In this document: positions 8,594 to 15,220 of the stretch, piece after piece
Layout: every line of letters begins with the position of its first letter
Position numbering within the stretch: position 1 is the first letter of the stretch
Origin: Candidatus Iainarchaeum sp.
Lineage (GTDB): Archaea; Iainarchaeota; Iainarchaeia; Iainarchaeales; JAXPJC01
Direction of reading: 5' to 3'
Assembly (NCBI GenBank): GCA_016187745.1
Contig: JACPJC010000004.1
Location: forward strand, 1 to 36,523
DNA: 36,523 nucleotides
Notes under the pieces: generated by a model
The model's input: only the letters and a program-made list of their open reading frames with translations
The model's database searches: none
Told to the model about the DNA's origin: nothing
Made by a program: the position numbers and the translations under genes

Positions 8594-8755
8594 GATAGAG
8601 GACGGATATTTCAGAGCCAGGGGGTTTCGGCTAAAGTTAGGGCAAAAGGACTTTCTGCCGAACAGATAGAGAAACTTTCTGCCAGGAGAAAAAAGGAATA
8701 TCTGGCTTTAAGAAGGGAGATTTCTGCCCTAATGCGAGAGATATACGGCTTATAA
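8594..8755 (+). pseudogene. Start-less ORF fragment between two tRNA genes
   Basis: A 53-codon open frame ending in TAA encodes a peptide typical of a helical, charged protein C-terminus (GVSAKVRAKGLSAEQIEKL, then ARRKKEYLALRREISALMRE). No ATG, GTG or TTG occurs in frame before residue 47, so it cannot be translated as it stands. It is best read as the remnant of a gene truncated at its 5' end, perhaps by rearrangement in the tRNA cluster. The family is not recognised. Confidence 0.4.
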
Positions 8756-8781
8756 AAGATTTGCTCTTTTAATTTTAATAT

Positions 8782-8946
8782 GGGCCCGTAGTCTAGTGGC
8801 AGGACACTGCCTTCGCAAACCAACCCTTTTCTTTTTAGAAAAAAGAAAAGTGTTAGGTGTATCCCAAAAGAAAAATAAATTTCAGGGGAAAATAATAAGA
8901 AATAACGAATTAGGCAGAAACAGGGGTTCGACTCTCCTCGGGTCCA
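8782..8946 (+). tRNA. tRNA-Ala(CGC) with a 94-nt intron
   Basis: Acceptor GGGCCCG/CGGGTCC includes the G3-U70 pair that identifies alanine tRNA. Anticodon stem CTGCC/GGCAG; loop TTCGCA joined to A38 (8912) gives anticodon CGC. The intron (8818-8911) lies at 37/38. The junction forms a bulge-helix-bulge core: TTCG pairs with CGAA, with 3-nt bulges CAA and TTA. The intron is almost wholly filled by copy A of the hairpin repeat. T-arm AGGGG-TTCGACT-CTCCT, discriminator A. Confidence 0.9.
8818..8888 (+). repeat. tRNA/rRNA-associated hairpin repeat, copy A (in tRNA-Ala intron)
   Basis: Begins AACCAACCC, then a pyrimidine arm CCCTTTTCTTTTT, a 2-nt loop and the purine arm AAAAAAGAAAAG, then GTTAGGTGTATCCCAAAAG, an A-rich run and TTTCAGGGG. 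It is the most diverged plus-strand copy but matches B and C along its length. It starts at the first base of the intron. Confidence 0.8.
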
Positions 8947-9053
8947 ATTTTTTCACAAGCAACGAAATTGCGGAAAATTTGCGGAATTTCCTGCAAAAGA
9001 TATTTAAATGCATTTGCTGTAAATATAAAAAGTGTATTGGGAGTTAAGGAGGC

Positions 9054-9575
9054 ATGTCATACTGCATTGCAGTTCCCTGGCTTGCCTCTTTGTTTTTATT
9101 CTGCTTTTTTAATCCCAAAAAGGTTATTAACCCCCATCTGCAACAGTATTTAATGCTCAACACAAGGATAATCCAAAAGCGCCTGTTGAAGCCTGCAATT
9201 GCAGGAGGAATTGCCTTTTCCCTACTTTTTCCTGGCTGTGCAGCTCCAAAAAATAGCTTGAGGAAAATTGAGATTAGGGCGCAGCAAAAGCCTAACACAG
9301 CAGAGGAGATAAGAAAAATTCTCAGCGGCACTGACATAAGAACTCAACGTGAAAGGGAGCGCTTCATAAATGAGCTGCAAAAGCGCGCAGGACCTAACAG
9401 AAACCTCACCATTGAGGAATTCAATAGTATTGTAAATGAGATAAATCGCATAATAAGGGAAGAAAGGAAAAAATTAGATGACGAAATCAGAAGGAAGGAA
9501 TTTAAAGAAAGGGAGAAACAGCGCAAATTGGAAGAAGAGCAGGGCATTACCCGGGTTGCAAAGAGGAAGTTCTGA
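9054..9575 (+). CDS. Lipoprotein-like protein with charged coiled-coil C-terminus
   Basis: A 173-residue protein of unknown function. An N-terminal hydrophobic segment (residues 7-20) is followed by a second one ending in LLFPGCAAPK, which looks like a lipobox with Cys62. The C-terminal half is a highly charged helix rich in Glu, Arg and Lys, probably a coiled coil. The ATG at 9054 has a TATA (AAATATAAAA, 9021-9030) at leaderless distance and AGGAGG almost touching it. ATG 9153 would give a cleaner single lipoprotein signal (Cys29) and is a real alternative. It sits alone between tRNA-Ala and tRNA-Ser. Confidence 0.6.
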   Translation: MSYCIAVPWLASLFLFCFFNPKKVINPHLQQYLMLNTRIIQKRLLKPAIAGGIAFSLLFPGCAAPKNSLRKIEIRAQQKPNTAEEIRKILSGTDIRTQRERERFINELQKRAGPNRNLTIEEFNSIVNEINRIIREERKKLDDEIRRKEFKEREKQRKLEEEQGITRVAKRKF

Positions 9576-9617
9576 AGCAAACAAAGCAATGAAAAATGCA
9601 GCCTGCCTGCATAAAGG

Positions 9618-9628
9618 CATATATTTCT
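9618..9628 (+). promoter_or_regulatory. TATA box for tRNA-Ser(UGA)
   Basis: GCATATATTTC, centred about 27 nt before the mature tRNA 5' end at 9650, the spacing expected of an archaeal promoter. Confidence 0.5.
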
Positions 9629-9649
9629 TTCTAGAGCAATTATCTATGT

Positions 9650-9830
9650 GCGGAGGTGGCTGAGTGGTTTAAAGCGCCAGCCTTGAGAGGCCTTTTCTTT
9701 TAAAAAGAAAAGCCCTGCAAAACTTTGGCAAAAGAAATATAAAAGAAATTATTCAATTGCCAAAGTTTTGGGGAAAAGAAAGCAAGCTGGTGTCCGCAAG
9801 GACTCGCGGGTTCGAATCCCACCCTCCGCG
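9650..9830 (+). tRNA. tRNA-Ser(UGA) with a 97-nt intron
   Basis: Class II tRNA: acceptor GCGGAGG/CCTCCGC, D-arm, anticodon stem CCAGC/GCTGG, loop CTTGAG plus A38 (9785) for anticodon TGA, variable arm GTCCGCAAGGAC, discriminator G. The T-stem as read (GCGGG/CCCAC) contains one C-A mismatch. The intron is 9688-9784. It opens with a hairpin GGCCTTTTCTTTT/AAAAAGAAAAGCC and then holds a perfect 13-bp inverted repeat (AAAACTTTGGCAA, TTGCCAAAGTTTT). The bulge-helix-bulge core is relaxed, with three pairs and a G-A. Confidence 0.88.
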
Positions 9831-9900
9831 AACCAAGCCTTTCTTTTTTAGGAAAAAAGAAAGTCTGGGCATTACCCAAAGAAAAAAACAAGTTTCAGGG
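9831..9900 (+). repeat. tRNA/rRNA-associated hairpin repeat, copy B (abuts tRNA-Ser 3' end)
   Basis: Starts at the base after the tRNA discriminator: AACCAAGCC, arm CTTTCTTTTTT, loop AGG, arm AAAAAAGAAAG, then TCTGGGCATTACCC, AAAGAAAAAA and AAGTTTCAGGG. Its end lies 7 nt before the Nudix start codon, so it also supplies that gene's leader. It is nearly identical to copy C, which is inside the intron of the next tRNA. Confidence 0.85.
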
Positions 9901-9907
9901 AAAACAT

Positions 9908-10402
9908 ATGGTAAATGCAACGCTCTGTTTTCTGATTAAGGATGCGCCCGAAAAAACGGTATTGCTCGGAATGAAGAAGGACGGCTTCGGAAAGGGGAAA
10001 TGGAACGGCCTTGGGGGGAAGATTGAAAAAAATGAAACTCCTGCGCAGGCTGCGATAAGGGAGGTTTATGAGGAAAGCTGCGTTAAAATCCCTGAAAGCG
10101 CGATTGAGAAGTTTGCAGAACTCACATTCCTTTCAGTAAAGGGAACTGATGAGAAGAAGCTTGACATGTTTGTGCATGTGTTTGTCGCGAGGGAGTGGGA
10201 AGGCACCCCAAAGGAGACCGGGGAGATGCTGCCGAAGTGGTTTCCTGCGCGCGAGATTCCCTTTAAGAGCATGTGGGTTGATGATGCATTCTGGGTGCCG
10301 CTTGTGATTGAGGGGAAGAAATTCAGGGCGGAATTTACCTTCGGAGAGGACAATGAAACCCTGCTCAGCAGGAAAATCGAGCCGGCGGAAGAGTTTATTT
10401 AA
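9908..10402 (+). CDS. Nudix hydrolase, MTH1 (8-oxo-dGTPase)-like
   Basis: A 164-residue protein with a near-complete Nudix box: Gly37, Glu43, Arg51, Glu52 and the EE pair at 55-56 in GGKIEKNETPAQAAIREVY. The glycine of the EExGU end is replaced by Cys58. Flanking sequence also follows human MTH1/NUDT1: GKWNGLGGK before the box, and PKWFPAREIPFKSMWVDDAFW with FRAEFTF later. Family members hydrolyse oxidised purine dNTPs and keep them out of DNA; that substrate is inferred from similarity. The message would begin in repeat copy B, and the gene's end overlaps the likely tRNA-Ser(GGA) promoter. Confidence 0.9.
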   Translation: MVNATLCFLIKDAPEKTVLLGMKKDGFGKGKWNGLGGKIEKNETPAQAAIREVYEESCVKIPESAIEKFAELTFLSVKGTDEKKLDMFVHVFVAREWEGTPKETGEMLPKWFPAREIPFKSMWVDDAFWVPLVIEGKKFRAEFTFGEDNETLLSRKIEPAEEFI

Positions 10403-10403
10403 A
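10393..10403 (+). promoter_or_regulatory. TATA box for tRNA-Ser(GGA)
   Basis: GTTTATTTAAA spans the Nudix stop codon and is centred about 31 nt before the tRNA 5' end at 10430. A closer TATATATT at 10418 is too near the tRNA to serve. Confidence 0.4.
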
Positions 10404-10429
10404 CCTATTCGGATTCAGTATATATTGAA

Positions 10430-10602
10430 GCGGAGGTGGCGGAGCTAGGTCCAACGCGCCAGCCTGGAAACCAAGCCTTTCTTTTTTAGGAAAAAAGAAA
10501 GTCTGGGTATTACCCAAAGAAAAAATAAATTTCATGGGGCAATATAAACACCAAACAGCTGGTGAGCGCAAGCTCACACGAGTTCGAATCTCGTCCTCCG
10601 CG
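10430..10602 (+). tRNA. tRNA-Ser(GGA) with an 87-nt intron
   Basis: Class II tRNA with acceptor GCGGAGG/CCTCCGC as in the preceding tRNA-Ser, anticodon stem CCAGC/GCTGG, loop CTGGAA plus A38 (10557) for anticodon GGA, variable arm GAGCGCAAGCTC, T-arm ACGAG-TTCGAAT-CTCGT and discriminator G. The intron (10470-10556) is mostly repeat copy C. The splice core pairs three of four positions (CTGG with CCAA) with bulges AAA and ACA. Confidence 0.9.
10469..10539 (+). repeat. tRNA/rRNA-associated hairpin repeat, copy C (in tRNA-Ser(GGA) intron)
   Basis: AACCAAGCC with arms CTTTCTTTTTT and AAAAAAGAAAG, then TCTGGGTATTACCC, AAAGAAAAAA and TAAATTTCATGGGG. Across the first 55 nt it differs from copy B at only one or two positions, although B lies outside a tRNA and C inside an intron. 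Confidence 0.85.
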
Positions 10603-10646
10603 AAAGATATTTAAATCGCAGATTTTATCCTAATAAAGGTGCTTTT

Positions 10647-12023
10647 ATGCGGGGACGAAAACCAATAGCGCAGATTGTTGTGCACATAGGACCGAAACGC
10701 AGGATCCAATACAAGGCATCAAACGCTGTGAAAATTGCAGAGCTTGCCAACAAGCATGGCCTTATCCTTGTAAGTCCAGATATAGTTTCAACGCACATAA
10801 AGAGTAAAATTCTGGGCACTGTGCCCGGGAGAGGAGGGCGCTTTTTTGTTTCCGAGGCGGCAGTGCGGGACTATTTTACTTGGCTTAGTACAAGATGGCA
10901 GGGGGCAAATCTAATCAAGACAGCAATAACTGAAAACAGGCTGTTTAATCTTGCAAGAAAAAGCGGCATATGGCTGTATAATCCCATTAGACAAATGATT
11001 AGGAAGGATATAAGCAATGGGCAGATTAAAAGCGTGGGGAGAATAAAGATTGGCCACAATGTATATAATCTATTTAACGCAAAAGCCGCTTCCGACTATA
11101 TAGGGTGGTTGAAAAAAGAAATTCCCCGCAGGGAAAGCGCCTCTGCAAGATTAGGCTGGGCTTCTCGGGAGCTTGAAAAAGCAATAAAAAAGATCAAGAG
11201 AAGCCCCGATAATGCCGGTTTGGCTCCAAAGGCTTTAAGTGCTGCCAACAACACCCTTGCAGGCCTTGATAAGAAGATTGACCCTTCAGCGTGGGGCGAG
11301 TTAAATAACAAAGTTTCAGAACTTAGGAAACTTGCGCATAAATCAGAGAAGAAAATTGCAATAAGCAATGCAAGAGTGGAAAGGGAGAGAAAGAGGGGCG
11401 AGAAGGAGCGGCTTAGAAGGGAGAGAAAAGCAGAGAAAAAAGCAATGGCTCAGATGCGCAGGAGAGCGCATGAAATTAAAATGCTGGAAAAGCCAGAAGA
11501 AACGAAAAGAATGCAAAGATTTGAAAAAAAGATTGCAGCAGAGTTAAAGAAGGAAGGCTTATGGACTCTCAGAGACCTTGCTGAAAAAACAGCTGGAAAA
11601 AGATCCCCCAGCCATGTTTTCCATGATTTCGAAATGGGGGCAATCCCTGGCGCCTATCACAGCAACAGATATAAAGCAAGATCCGGCATGCCGCTTGTTG
11701 TTGTCCCTGAGAAAAATGCATTAAATTACATAAAATGGGTTATAAAAAGGAAGCAGAAATGGGTTGTGCGCGAAAAAAAGCAGAGAAAGCCGGGGCGCAA
11801 AGAAAAGTGGAGGGAGCCGGCTGATGAAATCCACGAATCACAGGAAATAAGGGAACTGAGAGTGCTGCACAGAAGCGCAATAGAGAAGCTTCAGAACATA
11901 AATAAAAAACTCCCGATTGAAATGCTTGAAAATACAAATGAGGAGAATATGCCGGACAATTGGAAAATTGCACATGCAAAGGTTGCAGAGCTCGCAAGGA
12001 AGATTCGCGAGGCAGGCTACTGA
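10647..12023 (+). CDS. Protein with three excisionase/MerR-like helix-turn-helix modules and coiled coil
   Basis: A 458-residue basic protein of unrecognised family. By eye it holds three related modules (about residues 26-84, 97-157 and 304-368). Each has a helix with LA..xG, a segment IxxDI..G.I, a glycine/arginine turn, a hydrophobic strand and a helix ending YIxWLKK. This order resembles excisionase/MerR winged helix-turn-helix domains and suggests nucleic-acid binding. Residues 165-300 are a long Lys/Arg/Glu-rich coiled coil. The C-terminus (ELR..L to ARKIREAGY) resembles the end of the next gene. A TATA (ATATTTAAA, about 10607-10615) lies some 36 nt upstream, just after tRNA-Ser(GGA). 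Confidence 0.65.
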   Translation: MRGRKPIAQIVVHIGPKRRIQYKASNAVKIAELANKHGLILVSPDIVSTHIKSKILGTVPGRGGRFFVSEAAVRDYFTWLSTRWQGANLIKTAITENRLFNLARKSGIWLYNPIRQMIRKDISNGQIKSVGRIKIGHNVYNLFNAKAASDYIGWLKKEIPRRESASARLGWASRELEKAIKKIKRSPDNAGLAPKALSAANNTLAGLDKKIDPSAWGELNNKVSELRKLAHKSEKKIAISNARVERERKRGEKERLRRERKAEKKAMAQMRRRAHEIKMLEKPEETKRMQRFEKKIAAELKKEGLWTLRDLAEKTAGKRSPSHVFHDFEMGAIPGAYHSNRYKARSGMPLVVVPEKNALNYIKWVIKRKQKWVVREKKQRKPGRKEKWREPADEIHESQEIRELRVLHRSAIEKLQNINKKLPIEMLENTNEENMPDNWKIAHAKVAELARKIREAGY

Positions 12024-12034
12024 GCCGTGGAAAA

Positions 12035-12694
12035 ATGCCGGGCAAATTTCTCAATATCAGGGAAGTTGTTTCGCTTGCAAATAAGCGTCGCGTTAAAATA
12101 TTGCCCGGCACTGTTTCAAAGCACGGGGCGCGGCATATTCTTGAGGGTGCTGAACCCGGCAAACAGGGGGTTCAGGCGCTAATTCGCAAAAGGGATGCGC
12201 TGAAATACATCAATTGGCTTAAGAAGAATTGGGTACGCTCAAGCCTGAGCAAAAAGAGCTTATTGAGCTTTGGTGATATTGTGAAGCTGGCCAAGAGGAA
12301 TGCCCACACTACGCTTATGGCCGGCAAGTTTTACAATGATTTGAAGAAGGGATTGATCAAAAGCGCAGGCAAGAGAACTGTCAGGGGAAGAGACTGCGAT
12401 GTCTTCAGGGAAAGGGACGCATTGGAGTATATTGCCTCGCTTAAGAAAGGCAAATATCAGCACATAAGCCGCGGCTCTTATAAAGCAAAAAGGTGGAAGG
12501 AAGAGCCTGTTGGCTATGCCGGAGAGAAAATAACTGATGCAAATCCGGAATTGAGAAAATTAAGGCATGAACTGAAGCAGGCGAATATTGCGCTTGCAAG
12601 AGTCAATGCGCAGCCTAACCTGAAAGAAAGCGAATGGCAAAGGGCAAAGAAAACTGTTGATGATGCCGCAAGGAAGCTGCGTGAAGCGGAATAG
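12035..12694 (+). CDS. Paralogue with two further helix-turn-helix modules
   Basis: Starts 11 nt after the previous gene. I choose ATG 12035 (219 residues), because an upstream ATG at 11960 lies inside the preceding gene and its extra residues match nothing. Two modules are visible: residues 1-66 (FLNIREVVSLANKRR to DALKYINWLKK) and 68-138 (LLSFGDIVKLAKR, GLIKSAGKRTVRG, VFRERDALEYIASLKK). Both match those in the preceding gene. The C-terminus, ELRKLRHEL to AARKLREAE, repeats the tail of that gene. The pair probably arose by duplication and is co-transcribed. Function unknown; DNA or RNA binding is inferred. Confidence 0.65.
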   Translation: MPGKFLNIREVVSLANKRRVKILPGTVSKHGARHILEGAEPGKQGVQALIRKRDALKYINWLKKNWVRSSLSKKSLLSFGDIVKLAKRNAHTTLMAGKFYNDLKKGLIKSAGKRTVRGRDCDVFRERDALEYIASLKKGKYQHISRGSYKAKRWKEEPVGYAGEKITDANPELRKLRHELKQANIALARVNAQPNLKESEWQRAKKTVDDAARKLREAE

Positions 12695-12695
12695 A

Positions 12696-13178
12696 TTACA
12701 ATATCACATCAATAATTATTTCAATAACTTCTTTGGAATCTCTATAATACCGCATTATTTCTTTAAGGGTAATATTAACATTTTTACCATGGCTGATTTC
12801 ATTTCTAAGATTGACTATGCTGAATAGCGCAGATAGACCGATATCTGAAGATTGTTTTTTGACTTTTATGTACCAATGCTTATCACAATAATCCAATATA
12901 GTCTTTATTCTCTTTGGCTTTGGATTGCTAAATATCTCAGAAAGAACCTCACTGAAAAAATTTTCTACGAAAAGCCTTTTTGTTCTTTTTGCTTTCTCTA
13001 TAAGTACTTTTTCAATTATTTCTTCGTATTTTCCAGAAATTATTACAGCTAAATACTCTGCTAAATATGCTTCTACCTCAATGAAACTGCTCATTTTTGT
13101 AGAATTAACAAAATTATCTACATTTGAAAAAATAGTATCAATTTCCTTTAGCATGGCTTTGGCTTCTTTTGATTTCAT
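12696..13178 (-). CDS. HEPN-domain protein, putative RNase partner of DUF262 protein
   Basis: A 160-residue all-helical protein. Near its end it carries LRNEISHG, giving the HEPN ribonuclease signature R-X4-H with Arg125 and His130, in the form seen in the RiboL-PSP/MAE_28990-like HEPN families. HEPN proteins are metal-independent RNases found in toxin-antitoxin, abortive infection and CRISPR systems. The start overlaps the end of the DUF262 gene by 41 nt, implying a coupled operon; an internal Met nine codons in still overlaps. It is AT-rich compared with the GC-richer genes on both sides, so probably acquired. It ends 2 nt from the convergent helix-turn-helix gene. Confidence 0.65.
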   Translation of the reverse strand: MKSKEAKAMLKEIDTIFSNVDNFVNSTKMSSFIEVEAYLAEYLAVIISGKYEEIIEKVLIEKAKRTKRLFVENFFSEVLSEIFSNPKPKRIKTILDYCDKHWYIKVKKQSSDIGLSALFSIVNLRNEISHGKNVNITLKEIMRYYRDSKEVIEIIIDVIL

Positions 13179-14229
13179 ATTTTGACACTCTGTTTTTCAC
13201 AAGTCTTATTCTCATTTCGACTTTATCTTTATCTGTTGTGTGTTGTTCTATCGCTTCTTTGAAGGATGAATTTTTTAATAAATCATCTATAACGCTTTTA
13301 AGATTAGTAAAGTTTACTCCAGAAGTTGCTAGACCAACAGTGAGTGCATCAAAAAGTGCAACGTTAAGCCCTGTGCTAATCTTAAAGGCATTTACCCCAA
13401 GTCCTTTATAAATTTTTTCAATTATGTCTCTGAATATTTTTTCATAACGTTCTTGATCTGCCCTATTTAACTCTTGTTTATCTTTCATAAAATTGTTTAA
13501 AAATTGTTTCATTGGTTTTGAATAATTATTCAAATTAAAGAATAATGCAAAGAAGCGCAATATTAATTCTACATCGCGCATTCTTGTGTCAGGTATAGTT
13601 CTACCGATTAAATCCCGCCATTCTTTATATTCATTCAATTTTTTTAACAAATCATTGAAATGCCCTCTATAGATACAGTTTCTAATCTCTTGATCTTTTA
13701 GAACTACACCGCCAGTATTTAATCTTTCGAAAATTTCAAAAATACTTGAATTGTCTTTTGGATCTGTTTGTTGAAAAATAGTTGCTCTTAATATGCTATC
13801 TTTTATTTTTCTTTTTTCAACATCTAAAAGTTCGGTATATACTTTGCCTTCCCACCTAGGTTTTACACCAATTAAGGAAAAAGGTCTTTTATCCTGGAAT
13901 TTACCATCCATAAAATATTGAATAGTACGAAGGCGTTGATGACCATCCACAACCAAGTATTTCTCATCTTTTGTTTTATACAAAAAAACTGGTGGGACTG
14001 GCAAGCCTAAAAGAAAAGATTCTATCAGTTTACTTGCTTGTTTCTGAGTCCAGACGTATTGTCTTTGGAACTCAGGAATAATTATGTCGTGCTCAGTAAT
14101 CTTTTGATATAACACGCTCAGAGTATAATCGGCACCATAGTAAATAATCTTATAGCTGGCTACATCTGCTTCTTTATCTTCCTCTTCAGATTGTATAATT
14201 TCAAATAGCCCATCTTCAGTTTCTGGCAT
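13138..14229 (-). CDS. DUF262 (GmrSD N-terminal/ParB-like fold) protein
   Basis: A 363-residue protein. The N-terminal half has the DUF262 signatures: IIIPEFQRQYVWTQKQASKL (residues 49-68), LPVPPVFLYK, and the nucleotide-binding motif VVDGHQRLRTI (DGHQR at 95-99, usually DGQQR). The C-terminal half is helical and I see no HNH/DUF1524 domain, so it is not a complete GmrSD enzyme. DUF262 proteins act in defence against modified phage DNA (GmrSD, SspE, BrxU) and use nucleotide binding for control. Here it is paired with a HEPN protein, which suggests a two-gene nuclease or toxin module. GGAG precedes the start and a TATA-like ATATTAAAAG lies further upstream. AT-rich codon use points to transfer. 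Confidence 0.8.
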   Translation of the reverse strand: MPETEDGLFEIIQSEEEDKEADVASYKIIYYGADYTLSVLYQKITEHDIIIPEFQRQYVWTQKQASKLIESFLLGLPVPPVFLYKTKDEKYLVVDGHQRLRTIQYFMDGKFQDKRPFSLIGVKPRWEGKVYTELLDVEKRKIKDSILRATIFQQTDPKDNSSIFEIFERLNTGGVVLKDQEIRNCIYRGHFNDLLKKLNEYKEWRDLIGRTIPDTRMRDVELILRFFALFFNLNNYSKPMKQFLNNFMKDKQELNRADQERYEKIFRDIIEKIYKGLGVNAFKISTGLNVALFDALTVGLATSGVNFTNLKSVIDDLLKNSSFKEAIEQHTTDKDKVEMRIRLVKNRVSKYEIKRSQSHAKGN

Positions 14230-14411
14230 AGAATATATTATCTCCTAACCCCTTTTAATATTTTGCACATGAGGGGGGATGCTATTGAAGACAGGGACTA
14301 TTATTTTGATTAATATATGGCTTTTGCCCGACGCATACGACCCTGCGGCAGCGAAGGGAAATTTTAAAAGGAGTTCTTGACCCACTTTTATTATATAAAA
14401 ACAACATCAAT

Positions 14412-14496
14412 GCACGGGTACCCAAGCGGCCAACGGGGCAAGGTTGAGGGCCTTGTGGCTTAGTGCCTTTCGGCGGTTCGAATCCGCCCTCGTGCA
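14412..14496 (+). tRNA. tRNA-Leu(GAG), no intron
   Basis: Class II tRNA: acceptor GCACGGG/CTCGTGC with one G-T, D-stem CCC/GGG, anticodon stem CAAGG/CCTTG with loop TTGAGGG (anticodon GAG), a long variable arm, T-arm GGCGG-TTCGAAT-CCGCC and discriminator A. It flanks the AT-rich DUF262/HEPN block. Confidence 0.93.
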
Positions 14497-14534
14497 CATA
14501 ATTTTATAAAAATTGCACATCCCTTTGTGATAGC

Positions 14535-15179
14535 ATGAAGACAGAATTCGCATTTGTTGCCCTTTCGCTTATTGCGCTTTTCCTCTTATCCGGATGCGTG
14601 CAGCCTTCGGGGGACAATGCGCTCAAGGAGATAAAGTTTTCTGAAGGATACGCGGCAATGGGGAAAATCCTTGAGAATAACGGGACAAGCATGCAGGCGC
14701 TTTTTGATGTGAATGTCCAGCTATGGGATTTGAGCAGTGAGCAGTTTCTTGCTGTAGAAAAGGATTTGAACGGGTTTGAGGCCGCGCTTTCAGGATATGT
14801 TGTTTCAGATGGCCGGCTTGCGCTGCAGAAGTTTGCCGGAATTGTCCGGGAGTTTGCGGAAATAAGCACCTACTCCGCATATCAGGAGATGCACCCCGCA
14901 GTGGAATACGCCCAAAGCACATACGGGGACATGGTTTTCTGCAGCGATGAGGATTTTCTGGACTATGAGGAATATGCGGTTTCCGCAAATGAAATAAAGG
15001 GGATGATTGCGGAACTGGATGCGGATATTGGAAAATTCGCGGGGGAGTTTCCGGAGTTTGCAACGGAAGCGGGGCTAAAAAGCCTTTCAGGGGATTATGA
15101 GAAATTCAGCAGGGAAGTCACTTTCATAAATGCGATTTACAATTCGTGCAGGCTGCTGAACGAGTCAAAGAAGATGTAG
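14535..15179 (+). CDS. Putative lipoprotein
   Basis: A 214-residue protein with a classical lipoprotein signal: MKTEF, a hydrophobic run, then the lipobox LLSGC with Cys21. The mature part is acidic and mainly helical with no recognised domain. It is probably anchored on the outer face of the membrane. It begins 38 nt after tRNA-Leu and runs into the next, same-strand gene. Confidence 0.7.
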   Translation: MKTEFAFVALSLIALFLLSGCVQPSGDNALKEIKFSEGYAAMGKILENNGTSMQALFDVNVQLWDLSSEQFLAVEKDLNGFEAALSGYVVSDGRLALQKFAGIVREFAEISTYSAYQEMHPAVEYAQSTYGDMVFCSDEDFLDYEEYAVSANEIKGMIAELDADIGKFAGEFPEFATEAGLKSLSGDYEKFSREVTFINAIYNSCRLLNESKKM

Positions 15180-15220
15180 GGATAGGTATTTATTGGAGTA
15201 AGCTGCAATATATCCGGGAA

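Noticed and set aside
8796..9153. Plus-strand ORFs over the tRNA-Ala(CGC) intron and the following spacer
   Set aside because: They run across the tRNA exons and the repeat; no start signal or protein-like sequence. The intron is also too short to encode a homing endonuclease.
9831..9860. Interpreting the T-rich arm of the repeats simply as archaeal oligo-T terminators
   Set aside because: It may act so after tRNA-Ser or tRNA-Ala, but copies inside introns and between 16S and tRNA-Ala would then stop transcription within the gene or operon, and the conservation extends well beyond the T-run.
9757..9939. ORF crossing the tRNA-Ser(UGA) 3' exon and repeat copy B
   Set aside because: The translation follows tRNA and repeat sequence and ends within the Nudix gene in another frame.
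14282..14497. Minus-strand ORF overlapping tRNA-Leu
   Set aside because: It spans the tRNA gene, and its sequence is the usual spurious translation seen opposite tRNAs.
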